Assembly (NCBI RefSeq): GCF_041321155.1
Contig: NZ_JBGGWB010000003.1
Span: forward strand, 124,001 to 188,000
Origin: Sphingomonas sp. IW22
GTDB lineage: Bacteria; Pseudomonadota; Alphaproteobacteria; Sphingomonadales; Sphingomonadaceae
Length of the DNA stretch: 64,000 nucleotides
Reading direction: 5' to 3'
Position 1 is the stretch's first letter. Each line of letters opens with the position of its first letter. This document shows, one piece after another, positions 7,721-16,706 of this stretch. A program made the position numbers and the translations under genes. The notes beneath the pieces are model-generated. The model saw only the letters and a list, made by a program, of their open reading frames with translations. It was not told where the DNA came from and did no database searches.

Positions 7721-9815
7721 TGCGCGTCTCCTTCTTGCTCTGGTTCGACACAGGCAATGCAATGGAGCAGTGAATACCGTCGTCCGCCATAACGTAGGTG
7801 GTCTTGGCATGTAGCTGATACGGAAGTGCCTTTTCGATGAGCAAGCGACCCTGCCCGGTTCCGCGCGGTGCTGCTTCCTTGGGCTGCATGGTCACGCCGG
7901 TTTCGCGCCAATCGACATACAGCCACGGCTGACCAGCCTCACGCTCTTCAACCCACCATCGCACGTTCAGGCGAGCGTCCGGCTGACTGAGCGCCCCATA
8001 TTTCGCGGCGTTGGTCGTCAACTCATGAATAGCCATCGCGAACGTTTGTACCGTCCCAGAGCGCAGCCTCACGTCATGAGGCCCATCGAGCGTCACGTGC
8101 CACTTGTCGCAATCCAGCGCGCCAATTGCATCCAGCTCGGCGTGAATCAGATCACCGAACGTAACCCTCTCGTCCGATTGCAGGCGCGACAACAGGCGCT
8201 GGACTCGCGCCAGCGCCTCAATTCTATTGCGAAACCTCGTCTGGAAGTCCTTGAGGTTGACGCTTGAACGGATCGTGGCGTCGGCCATCGATCGTATCAT
8301 GCCCATGAGATTGAAGGTGCGGTGCTGCAACTCCGCCACCAGCACCAGTTGACGCTCCTCCCACTCACGGCGCGCTGTCGTTTCTATCATCGCCCCGATC
8401 ATGCGGATGGGGCGGTCGTCGTGATCATAATAGAACCGCCCACGGCCTGACAACCAGTGAACCGAGCCATCAGGATGGACGACCCTGAATTCGTGAGCAT
8501 ACTCCTTCCGCTCTTCCATTGCCCTGGCAAGCGCAGCCTCGGCTTGCGCCCGGTCATCAGGATGAATCCGCGACGCCCATACCTCGTAGGTTGGTGTGAC
8601 CTCACCGACAGCAAAACCTTCCATCCGAAAATGCTCGTCGGACCAGAAAATCCCTCCAGTTGTGACGTCCCAGTCCCACAGGCCCAGTTGGCCCACCTCG
8701 ACAGCGCTGCGGAGCCGCTCCTCGCTCTCGCAAAGCGCCGTCTCGGCGTGCTTGCGCTCGGTGACATCCTGGCCGACCTTGACGAACCCTCGAGTCACGC
8801 CCGCCCCGTCTAGGAGCGCCCAGACGGCGCCTTCGATGAAGATCCTTCGACCGTCCTTACGCTGATGCCAGCGCATATTCGCAGCAGAACCATCGCGTCG
8901 TGCGGTGTCGATCTCCGTTTTATCTTCGCCGCGTTCCCGATCTTCCGGCGTAAACACGATGCTACCAGGCTGCCCTAGCACCTCATCCGCTGCCCAGCCA
9001 AACACGGTCTCTGCACCTGGAAACCAGTTATCGATGCGATCGTGCGCGTCAGTCGTGAATATTGCGTAATCCCGCACGGTCTCGACGATGCGTCTGAATT
9101 GCTCCTCGCTTTCGCGGAGACTTTGAGCCTTTCGCAAGCGATCGATCACTGGTCCTAATATCGATGCACAGATGCGCAGGAATTGAGTGTCGCCATCTTG
9201 GAAATCACAAGGGCGCACAGCGTCGACCTGGAGTATGCCATAGGGGCGCCAACCCGGCACCAGAATAGGCACATTTGCGAAAGCGACGGCTCCGGCCTGT
9301 TTCACAAACTCGGCAAACCCGAGCCCAGCCTCTTCTGCAATATCGCGGCAGATCAGAGGTTCAGGAACATCGTTCCAGTAAGTTTTAGGCAACCGCTCGG
9401 GGCTTGAAAGGTGCACGTGGCCGGAGACGTCCTTTGTCCAGCCTGCGCGGGCCCGCAGGAACAATTCATGCCCGTCTTCCTGAATTTCGAAAACCCACGC
9501 GCGCCCTGTGCCAAGTGCCTCTGCCACCAAGCGGCAGACCTCCACCAAAACTTCATCTAGATCTTCGGCACGAGTGGCGAATTCGCCCAAATCAGCCAGC
9601 ATCCGCTGACGCTTCACCATATCTGCAATTTCAAGCACATGGCCCTCCGACCGCGCTCGGCCCATAGCTTCTTTCACAGCGGGCCTGAAATCCAATAAAT
9701 AGAAAGCACCTTCGCTAGAAGGTCCGCGCTCACGCGCTTTTCGATTCAGTACGCCGATCGCGGAGTGACTTTCTCCAGCCTGAAACGCGCGGGTGGCCAA
9801 TTGTTTGCGAAACAT
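7686..9815 (-). CDS. GAF-PAS-PAS HWE-family histidine kinase, 709 aa
   Basis: A soluble sensor kinase. In order it carries a GAF-like domain (about 75-230), two PAS domains (about 240-355 and 365-490, the second with the PAC-type ending before the kinase core), then an HWE kinase core. The H box is ELQHRTFNLMGM near residue 497, the N box is HELTTNAAKYGALS, and the WRE motif that names the family is in VDWRETGVTM. No membrane segment is visible, so it should sense an intracellular signal, for example light or redox through PAS cofactors, though no cofactor residue could be assigned. It is translationally linked to the single-domain regulator that follows. Such pairs often feed stress or light responses in alphaproteobacteria, but that role is inferred. 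Confidence 0.88.
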   Translation of the reverse strand: MFRKQLATRAFQAGESHSAIGVLNRKARERGPSSEGAFYLLDFRPAVKEAMGRARSEGHVLEIADMVKRQRMLADLGEFATRAEDLDEVLVEVCRLVAEALGTGRAWVFEIQEDGHELFLRARAGWTKDVSGHVHLSSPERLPKTYWNDVPEPLICRDIAEEAGLGFAEFVKQAGAVAFANVPILVPGWRPYGILQVDAVRPCDFQDGDTQFLRICASILGPVIDRLRKAQSLRESEEQFRRIVETVRDYAIFTTDAHDRIDNWFPGAETVFGWAADEVLGQPGSIVFTPEDRERGEDKTEIDTARRDGSAANMRWHQRKDGRRIFIEGAVWALLDGAGVTRGFVKVGQDVTERKHAETALCESEERLRSAVEVGQLGLWDWDVTTGGIFWSDEHFRMEGFAVGEVTPTYEVWASRIHPDDRAQAEAALARAMEERKEYAHEFRVVHPDGSVHWLSGRGRFYYDHDDRPIRMIGAMIETTARREWEERQLVLVAELQHRTFNLMGMIRSMADATIRSSVNLKDFQTRFRNRIEALARVQRLLSRLQSDERVTFGDLIHAELDAIGALDCDKWHVTLDGPHDVRLRSGTVQTFAMAIHELTTNAAKYGALSQPDARLNVRWWVEEREAGQPWLYVDWRETGVTMQPKEAAPRGTGQGRLLIEKALPYQLHAKTTYVMADDGIHCSIALPVSNQSKKETRIVAHELPDFGR

Positions 9816-9901
9816 GCGACGGCACGCACAACGCTGAGGACGGATCGGCCGTAAGGTAACCAGGCTTCAGACCGCGAACAGCTATTTGGATGGCTGCGTG
9901 C

Positions 9902-10324
9902 TCAGGCCACGTTGTTCAGCCGCAACCAATACGCATCGATCTGCTCGACCATTGCGCTTAAGGCAGCGGGAGAAACCGGTTTCACCAAATACGAGTTGGC
10001 GCCAAGATCATATGCGCGCGCCAGATCGTCGCTATTGTCGGAAGAGGTCAGGATGACCACGGGCACGCGGCGCACAGCTACATCAGACCGCATCCATTCA
10101 AGCACTTCAAAGCCCGAGCGTCGTGGCAGCTTCAGATCAAGCAGCACCACTCGCGGCGTGCGGCCTTCCACCGCGCCGGCTCGCTCAAGTGCCGAGACGG
10201 CAGCGTCCCCATCGGTTGCGATCTCGCACTCGACGTGGACCGATGACTTCCGGATTGCCCGCTTCAGCAGGTCGAGATCGTCCGGATTATCTTCGACGAT
10301 CAGCATCTTCGGACGATCGTTCAT
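9902..10324 (-). CDS. Rcp1-type response regulator, 140 aa
   Basis: A CheY-like receiver of the Rcp1 subgroup: IVEDNPDDLDLL at the N-terminus, phospho-acceptor aspartate in VVLLDLKLPRRSG, switch region VVILTSS, and lysine in SYLVKPVS. No output domain. Its ATG overlaps the stop of the CHASE3 kinase gene (ATGA), so the two are translated together and the kinase is its likely partner. Proteins of this group commonly serve phytochrome-like or CHASE3 kinases. Confidence 0.88.
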   Translation of the reverse strand: MNDRPKMLIVEDNPDDLDLLKRAIRKSSVHVECEIATDGDAAVSALERAGAVEGRTPRVVLLDLKLPRRSGFEVLEWMRSDVAVRRVPVVILTSSDNSDDLARAYDLGANSYLVKPVSPAALSAMVEQIDAYWLRLNNVA

Positions 10325-11772
10325 CCAGCCTCTTCCTCCTGCTCCGCCGCCTTTAGGTCGATCCAGAAGCGGCTACCGCATCCAGGCTCGGATTCCACGC
10401 CGCACTTGCCGCCCATCCGCTCCACCCCGCGGCGAACTATCGCGAGGCCTATCCCGGTACCCGGATAGGCTTCTATTCCGTGCAGCCGCTCGAACGGTTC
10501 GAAAATGCGCTCTTCGTGGCTACCGGCAATGCCGATCCCGTTGTCCTCAATCCACAACCGCCGGCAGGTTTCGATGCGTTCGGATCGCACGACCACGCAG
10601 GCTTCCGTGCCGGGCACGACGAACTTGAGCGAGTTTGAAAGAAGATTGTCAATCACCTGCCGCAGCACGGCGGCTTGGCCAACCACGAAACCGAGCGGGA
10701 GGCGAACATGGACCTTCGGTGACCCCGTGGCGATAGTAAGCAGGTCGCGGCAAGCCCGCTCGACGACCTCGTCGAGCGAAACGACGGTTACCTTGATCTC
10801 TCGCCGAGCCTTGCGCGTGTATGCGAGAATATCCTCGATCAGCGTATCCATCCGCAGCGCCGCGGCCGTCATCGCGCCGGCAAACCGGCGCCCCTCTTCG
10901 GGCAGAAGCTCACCATAATCCTCGATCAGTGCGTCCGAATAGCCGTGGATCGCGCGCAGCGGCGCGCGGAGATCGTGGCTGATGGTGTAGGCAAATGCGT
11001 CGAGCTCGCGATTGACCTCGCGCAGATCGCGGGTGCGTTCTTCCACCTGTTCCTCGAGGGCAATGCTGTAGCGGATGATCGCGTCAGCCGTCCGCTGGCG
11101 AAAGATCAGATAGATGCCGAGAATTGCGCTGAACAGCGACAAAAAACCCGAGGCAGCCGCCGCAATGGTGGTCTGTCGCGCCCGTCGTGCTTCGAGGGAC
11201 ACGAGGTCGGCAAATCGTTCGCGCTGGTAGCGCTTAAAGCGCTCAAACATCGTGTCCATTCCGTCGAGCAGTGCTTCTTCCGTAGCGGCCGTGGGCAACG
11301 GCGCCGAACCCGTTGCACGTGCGGCGAGCTCCGCCTGACGAGCGTAGACTTGCGCCACGATCCGGTTCAGGCGAGCAACTTGCGGGGGGTGTCGAGTTGT
11401 GGCTTTGAGAATGGCGATCTGGACCCCCATACGCCGTACAGACTGCTCGTATCGCGACAGCGACGGCGCTTCGCCGGTGCGAAGATAACGGCGCTGCCCG
11501 GCTTCTGCGGCGCGAAGAGCGGCCTGCAGTTCATTGGTGTGTCGCAGAATCGAATTCGTGCGCCCCACTGCATCCCTGGACTGGCCGAGAGAGCCAAGAC
11601 TCACGTTCACGATCGCCGCGCTCACCACCAGCAACAGCGCGGCGATCAGCAGCGCAGCAAGCCCCCACCGGCGTCGCGCGCTCTCGCGCAGGGCCTGGCG
11701 CGCCACGGCGCTCCGGGACTGATCTGTTGAACTCCAATCCACAGAGCATATCCTCTTGATTCTTGGCACCAA
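10321..11772 (-). CDS. CHASE3-domain membrane histidine kinase, 483 aa
   Basis: The N-terminus has a transmembrane segment (about 36-60), then a CHASE3 sensor (about 60-200) and a second transmembrane segment (about 202-222). A short coiled stretch, EEQVEERTRDLREVNREL, leads into a HisKA domain with the H box AYTISHDLRAPLRA. The ATPase domain shows N box NLLSNSLKF, G1 box EDNGIGI, and GTGIGLAIV. This is a membrane sensor with a small periplasmic helical domain. It is coupled to the Rcp1-type regulator downstream. The start codon is GTG at 11772. The 5' end is divergent from and overlaps by about 10 bp the annotated start of the opposite-strand REC-kinase gene, so one of the two starts is probably too far upstream. 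Confidence 0.87.
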   Translation of the reverse strand: MVPRIKRICSVDWSSTDQSRSAVARQALRESARRRWGLAALLIAALLLVVSAAIVNVSLGSLGQSRDAVGRTNSILRHTNELQAALRAAEAGQRRYLRTGEAPSLSRYEQSVRRMGVQIAILKATTRHPPQVARLNRIVAQVYARQAELAARATGSAPLPTAATEEALLDGMDTMFERFKRYQRERFADLVSLEARRARQTTIAAAASGFLSLFSAILGIYLIFRQRTADAIIRYSIALEEQVEERTRDLREVNRELDAFAYTISHDLRAPLRAIHGYSDALIEDYGELLPEEGRRFAGAMTAAALRMDTLIEDILAYTRKARREIKVTVVSLDEVVERACRDLLTIATGSPKVHVRLPLGFVVGQAAVLRQVIDNLLSNSLKFVVPGTEACVVVRSERIETCRRLWIEDNGIGIAGSHEERIFEPFERLHGIEAYPGTGIGLAIVRRGVERMGGKCGVESEPGCGSRFWIDLKAAEQEEEAG

Positions 11773-12776
11773 ACGATCGCCGGTTCGTTTGGAGCCAAGC
11801 CTCTTTTCAGGAATGTGCTATTCGGATCCTCTTTCTCGACGACGACCCGGATGCGCGCACGCTCGCGGTGCGAGCGGTCCTTCAAGAGTTTGCCGGCGCC
11901 GAGGCTTTGGAGGCTGCGGATCGGGCAAGCCTCCTGCGTCAGCTAGATGCCGGACCCGTGGACATTCTGGTTACCGACTATGATCTTCGCTGGACCGATG
12001 GCTTCGCCGTGTTCGACCTTGCAATCGCCCGGCACCCGAATTGCGTTGCGGTCATGTTCACCGGGACCGGTAACGAGGCGTTGGCGGTCCGGGCTATGAA
12101 GACCGGCTTTGCTGATTACGTCGTCAAATCGCCAGGGCAATTGCGACGCTTGGCGAACGGCGTCCGCATGGCTTATGAACGCGCCGCCGAACGCCGCTTG
12201 CTACAGGATAATCGGGAGATTTTGCGGAAGGAGCTCTATCATCGGCTTCACAACAATCTGCAGATCATTATCAGCTTGATGGCGCTGACGCTTAGGGGAC
12301 TCGTCGAGCCACGGGACAAGAAGCAGGTGCGCGCCCTTATCCGCCGAGTCCAGTCGTTCAGCCTTTTGCAGGAACGGTTCTACCGCTCGGAGGATTTGCG
12401 TTCGATCGATATCGGCGCGTTCATCTCGGGACTCGTGCAGGAGTTCGATGCGGGCGAACCGAATATCGACTTCGTTACGGAGATCGAGCCCATGTCTATG
12501 TCAATCGACGAAGCGGTCCCTGTCGGCCTCATCGCCAATGAACTGCTGATGGAAGTTCGCGCAACGGCCGCGACCGCACAGCTCGTCACGATGAGCTTGC
12601 GAGCGACCAGCGACGGGGGAGAGCTGCATATTTTCGCTCCCGACGCCGCGGAGGATCGAAGCCCTTCGGGACTGGGCATAGATCTGGTGCAGCGTTTGGC
12701 GAGCCAGATCGGCGCGACCGTTATCCGCCAGGTCACGGTTGCCGGGATTGAGACACGCGTGAGCTTCGTTGCATGA
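11763..12776 (+). CDS. Hybrid REC-HisKA_2 histidine kinase with degenerate N box, 337 aa
   Basis: Residues about 20-135 form a receiver (ILFLDDDPDA, aspartate in ILVTDYDLRW, lysine in YVVKSP). After a linker come a HisKA_2 domain with YHRLHNNLQIIIS and a HATPase-like domain ending in SGLGIDLVQRLASQIGA. The usual N box of this family (NELxTNAxKHA) reads ANELLMEVRATA here, so the second conserved asparagine is gone and ATP binding may be weak or lost. The start is a TTG at 11763. No convincing ATG lies before the receiver core. The gene overlaps the next regulator gene in an ATGA junction. It may work as a phosphotransfer protein rather than a true kinase. Confidence 0.78.
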   Translation: MAPNDRRFVWSQASFQECAIRILFLDDDPDARTLAVRAVLQEFAGAEALEAADRASLLRQLDAGPVDILVTDYDLRWTDGFAVFDLAIARHPNCVAVMFTGTGNEALAVRAMKTGFADYVVKSPGQLRRLANGVRMAYERAAERRLLQDNREILRKELYHRLHNNLQIIISLMALTLRGLVEPRDKKQVRALIRRVQSFSLLQERFYRSEDLRSIDIGAFISGLVQEFDAGEPNIDFVTEIEPMSMSIDEAVPVGLIANELLMEVRATAATAQLVTMSLRATSDGGELHIFAPDAAEDRSPSGLGIDLVQRLASQIGATVIRQVTVAGIETRVSFVA

Positions 12777-13162
12777 CCCGCCCTCTGCGCGTTCTGGTAG
12801 TTGAGGACGAAGTCCTGATCGCCGACTATGTTGCGATCTCGCTTGAGGATGCGGGTCACGAGGTGGTCGGGATATGCGACTGCGCCGATCCCGCGCTCTC
12901 GCTTCTGCGCGAGACAAAGCCTGATGTCGTCGTATTGGATATCCGCATTAACGGCCATGTCGATGGCGTCGATCTCGCTTTGAGGATGCAAGCAGAAGGT
13001 CTGGCGACAAGCCACCTGTTCATCACCGGCTCGGGCGACCCAGAGACAAAGGCCCGGGCCTTGGCGACCGGCCCGATTGCCTTCCTTCAAAAGCCAGTCA
13101 ACGTCAGACAGCTCGAGGCAATACTGGCGACTGTAAGAGTGTCGACCAGCAGGCGGTGTTGA
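12773..13162 (+). CDS. Single-domain response regulator with IS-derived C-terminal tail
   Basis: A CheY-like receiver: VLVVEDEVLIADYV, aspartate in VVVLDIRING, switch threonine in LFITGSG, lysine in FLQKPVN. It is coupled (ATGA) to the preceding REC-HisKA_2 gene. The final residues VSTSRRC are not native: the DNA from about 13,143 reads, one frame over, as the middle of an IS110-type transposase. The original C-terminus was therefore replaced by the junction with the IS remnant. The receiver fold itself looks complete to its last helix, so the protein may still work. Confidence 0.82.
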   Translation: MTRPLRVLVVEDEVLIADYVAISLEDAGHEVVGICDCADPALSLLRETKPDVVVLDIRINGHVDGVDLALRMQAEGLATSHLFITGSGDPETKARALATGPIAFLQKPVNVRQLEAILATVRVSTSRRC

Positions 13163-13862
13163 TGCTCCACAAGACGCGCAACGTGCTCGTGCGACAGCGA
13201 TCAGCATTGGTCAACGCGTTGCGGGCGCACTTGACGGAGTACGGCATCGTCAGTGACAAAGGGCCCGGGGGCGTCACTGTGCTGATAAAGCACCTCCACG
13301 AGGAGCAGGGGAAGCTGCCGGTACATGCCCGGTCGGCGCTGCATACCGTCGGGGCTCAAATGCGATCGTTGGCAAGTTAGGTTGATCGGTTTGAGGCGCA
13401 GATCCTCGCCTGGCACCGGACCGACGACACTAGCCGCCGGCTCGCAACCATTCTGGCATCGGTCCGATGACCGCGTCGGCCACCGCTGCGGCCGTGCCTG
13501 ATGCTTCGCTCTTTCGGTCGGGCCGGCAGTTTGCTGCCTGGCTCGGGCTCACGCCGAGGCCCCATAGCTCTGGTGGTAAGGAGCGGCTTGGCGGCATCAG
13601 CAAGCAGGGTGACGGGTACCTCGGCAAACTGCTGGTCGTCGGCGCGTCCGCAGTGATGCGGACGGCGCGTAAGGATGCCACCCGACAGCCACGGGTTACG
13701 CAACTGCTCGAGCGTAAGCCGGTGAAGATCGCGACCGTCGGGCTCGCAAACAAGACAACGCGCATCGCCTGGGCGGTGATGGCGCGCAAGCAGGTCTATG
13801 CGGCGGCTGCCGCGCAACCGCTGTCCGCGTCGTCCGCTGAACCGAGCGGCAGGATAGTGTAA
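13143..13862 (+). pseudogene. IS110-family transposase remnant
   Basis: Three open pieces give a typical IS110/IS116 transposase C-terminal region: LHKTRNVLVRQRSALVNALR (13,168 on), then a frame break near 13,380-13,470, then FAAWLGLTPRPHSSGGKERL and a C-terminal KTTRIAWAVMA. The N-terminal DEDD catalytic domain is absent, and the remnant starts inside the 3' end of the response regulator gene. IS110 elements lack terminal inverted repeats, so the true ends cannot be set by eye. The following 300 bp has no gene and may be the non-coding end of the element. Confidence 0.8.
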
Positions 13863-14270
13863 TGGCAGCTGAGTAATGATGACAAGACCGGTCATGCCGG
13901 GGATCGAACAAGCTCAGGGAGCAGAGCGCTTCGAGTGCGATGACGTGATTAGGGATCCGATCCGCGGACTTCATCAGGCCAGCAGCCATGCGGTGCTGCG
14001 CGAAAAGGCCGAACACATAGATGCACCCAACCGGTGCTCATCGCCGCACGAAAGCTCTTGCACCGCAGGGGCCGTCCACAGATGAGCGCGGGTGCTTCCA
14101 AAAGGGTTGGGGAGCTGATCATGCGCAACTAAGCGGTTGAGGGCACGCGGCGAACAGTCCCCGGCCAACTATAGGCGCCCGCAAGCATAAAGCGCACAGC
14201 CACGTCGTTGGTCAGGACCGCTTAGCCTTTCTCTGTCGCCCGCTTTTCGTACACATCTGCCATTTGCATT
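13863..14270. other. Gene-free region between IS110 remnant and GH35 fragment
   Basis: No coding frame is supported. The left part is probably the non-coding flank of the IS110-type element. It ends where the inverted GH35 duplication begins at 14,271. Confidence 0.4.
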
Positions 14271-15036
14271 GACCGCTGCCTTTCGCGATCGACGTCTACA
14301 AGGCCGGCGCGCCGTCGCTGGATTTTCTCGCGCCCGACATTTATTTCGAGGACTACGTGAATTGGTCGTCGCAATATGCCCGTCGCAATATGCCCGTCGC
14401 GACAATCCGTTGCTGGTCCCGGAGGCGCGGGGCGGAGCAGCCGGTGCGGCCAACGCACTCTTCAGCTACGGCACGCTTAAGGCGATTGGCTTCTCGCCCT
14501 TTGGTATCGATGGTCAGGGCGTGGTGCTTCAGGGCGACGCCAGCATCGGGCTCAGCGCCGCCGGCGACGGGGACCCGGCAATGGCCGCGCTCTATGGACA
14601 GCTTGCACCCCTTGCTCCGATGATCCTTCAGAAACAGGCGGACGGCCAGATCACCACCGTCATCATGGAAGGCGGCGCACAACGCGCTGGTCGCGGTCGG
14701 ATTGGCGACTACATCGTGAATATGAGCCGGGCGAGCGACCCCAAGGGGGACGTCGATCAGATGAGCCGCATCGCCGCAATGTTCATGCAGACAGCGGCAG
14801 ACGAGTTCATCGTCGTTGGCAGCGGCGATTCGCAGCTTAGCTTCACTACGGAACGCCCCGGTGCGCCGATCGTCGGGATCGAGAGTATCGACGAACAGCT
14901 TTTGAAGGACGGCCGGATGGTGACGGGCCGGCGCCTCAACGGCGATGAAACCGGCCAAGGTCAGTCGCTGCGCCTATTTTCCGGGGATGCCGCCAACCGT
15001 AAGGTCTATCGGGTTCGATTGTATCGGTACCGCTGA
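14271..15036 (+). pseudogene. 3' fragment of the GH35 gene, frameshifted
   Basis: This copy repeats the codons from PLPFAIDIYKAG of the GH35 gene at 6290 to its stop. It lacks the signal peptide, the first two thirds of the catalytic barrel and the acid/base glutamate, so it cannot be an active enzyme. A 14-bp unit (AATATGCCCGTCGC) is present twice in tandem at about 14,371-14,398 but only once in the parent gene, and shifts the frame. Downstream of it the frame is open to the stop with only a few substitutions, for example AGG to ASD before PKGDVDQ and LFRDGR to LLKDGR. That points to a recent duplication. Confidence 0.85.
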
Positions 15037-15143
15037 CGTTTGTTCCACGATCGATGGAGAGTCTGTCTGCTGAGAAACAGCGGCTATTCCCGACATCACT
15101 CCCGAAAACGGTCTGTCGGCTCCCGGCCCAATAGCCGCCATCG
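14271..15143 (+). repeat. Copy B of the inverted ~850-bp duplication
   Basis: Partner of 4519-5357, in opposite orientation. Similarity begins sharply at about 14,271 and runs about 100 bp past the stop codon before fading. Recombination between the copies would invert the roughly 9 kb of sensor genes between them. Confidence 0.85.
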
Positions 15144-15578
15144 TCACGCTCGACGCGCTGAACGGCCAAAATTGCGCCGGCTTCGGACTGTCAGGTCTTG
15201 GGCGCCGATTCAGCGAAGCTGCCATTCGGCCCTCGCAATATCTGCGTCCGTTTCCGACCCATTCCCGGCCGTTCGGGAGATCAGCCGGGCATCCCAAAAC
15301 CGGCCGTTCCACCAACCCGCACGCAGTCCCGTTTCTCAACGTCTGACGGACCGTTTCGGGAAGCGGCTCAACCCGCAGGCATCGTAGATGGACCTGCCTC
15401 GGCTGTCTCGCTGCACCTTCCCTGTCGAGACAGCGGGTTCTTACCAACTCAAGCCGTTCTCGAGGCAACTGGAACGTCTGCTGGTGCAGAAACTAGCCCT
15501 TCGCAGGTAAGCCGACGTCCGACCGGCTAGGCGTCGCAACAGCGTTCGACGAGACCAAGCGCGCCGCCACGGTCCTGG
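15144..15578. other. Gene-free region before the LytS gene
   Basis: No gene is supported. The sequence has the look of decayed sphingomonad intergenic DNA, with phrases such as CCCATTCCCGGCCG that recur at about 28,640. It presumably contains the promoter of the LytS/LytTR pair. Confidence 0.4.
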
Positions 15579-16706
15579 ATGCCAGCGGAATGGACCAATG
15601 CGTCGAGTAGGTTGCCGGTTGAAGTCTATGCAGCGTATCGGCGGCCTATGCGTTCGCTGAAGCATCCCGGTCATACCGTGCAGCCCTGGTGGATTGCCTC
15701 TGCCTGGGCATGTGTAGCGCTTGCGTGGGGACCGGCAGCCGCGCTTGCAGCCGCTGCCCGGCCGAGCGCGAGTGCATTTATCGTGGCGACGGCATTTTGC
15801 TTCGCCACCTTCGTACCGTGGGCGATTTCGACCCGGTGGCTGTTCCGGCTATGCCGACGCTATCCCCTGGGCGAGGGCCGCGATGCATCCTCGACGGTCG
15901 CATTGTTGCTGGCCGGCGTGGCGGTCATCCCGCTGCTGACGATGGTGGTGCCCGCAATGCAGGCCGTTGTCGCGATGCTGGTGCCGTCGTTGCTCGGGGC
16001 GCCGCAGTCGCTGCCCGACCTGGTCCGCCGAACGCTGGTTACGTCGCTATTCGCTGTGCCGACCTATGTCGCGGTAATCGCGGTCGGCCAGACCCTGGTC
16101 TGGGCGGAGCGCGCGCGCGATCAGGAGGCGCGGTCGGCCCGTGCCGAGCTTCGCGCCCTGCGTGCGGAGTTGAGCCCGCATTTCCTGATGAACGCGCTGG
16201 GTTCGATTGCACAGATGGCACATGGTTCTGCCGACCGTGCCGAGGCGGCGTTGTCGGCGCTGGCCAATGTCTTGCGCAGTGGCTTGGCCACAGAGGACGA
16301 GCTCCACACGCTGGCCGACGAACTGGGTGCGGTCGATGAGCATCTGCTGCTGTACCGCGAACTGGACGGGTTGCTGGAGTATCAGCGGGAGGTGGGCGAT
16401 GGCCTTTGGCAGCGGCAAGTGCCGTCGCGCATCCTGATCCCGCTGGTCGAAAATGCGCTGACGCACGGCGATCCGCTGCCGGACGGCCGGCGGCAGATCG
16501 ACCTTCGGGTGACAGGCGGGCCGATGTCGACGCGCATCGAGATCGGCAACCCTGCCCCGGCGGTTCCGCGCCCGTCCAAGGGACTGAATTCCGGCATCGA
16601 ACAGGTGCGGCAGCGGTTGGCGATCCTGTATCAGGACCGGTCCCGATTGTCGGCGGAGCGCAACGGGGCGTGGTTCAGCGTCACGCTGGAGGTGCCGGAT
16701 GTCTGA
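15579..16706 (+). CDS. LytS/YehU-type membrane sensor histidine kinase
   Basis: Up to 375 aa. Four hydrophobic segments lie in the first 190 residues, followed by the His_kinase family core: H box ELSPHFLMNALGSI and ATPase N box LIPLVENALTHG, with a G-box region around NSGIEQVRQRL. It belongs to the LytS/AlgZ type, which phosphorylates LytTR regulators. The next gene overlaps it by 8 bp and encodes exactly such a regulator. The start is uncertain: 15,579 is the longest choice, and an ATG at 15,648 just before the first membrane segment is equally plausible. Confidence 0.85.
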   Translation: MPAEWTNASSRLPVEVYAAYRRPMRSLKHPGHTVQPWWIASAWACVALAWGPAAALAAAARPSASAFIVATAFCFATFVPWAISTRWLFRLCRRYPLGEGRDASSTVALLLAGVAVIPLLTMVVPAMQAVVAMLVPSLLGAPQSLPDLVRRTLVTSLFAVPTYVAVIAVGQTLVWAERARDQEARSARAELRALRAELSPHFLMNALGSIAQMAHGSADRAEAALSALANVLRSGLATEDELHTLADELGAVDEHLLLYRELDGLLEYQREVGDGLWQRQVPSRILIPLVENALTHGDPLPDGRRQIDLRVTGGPMSTRIEIGNPAPAVPRPSKGLNSGIEQVRQRLAILYQDRSRLSAERNGAWFSVTLEVPDV

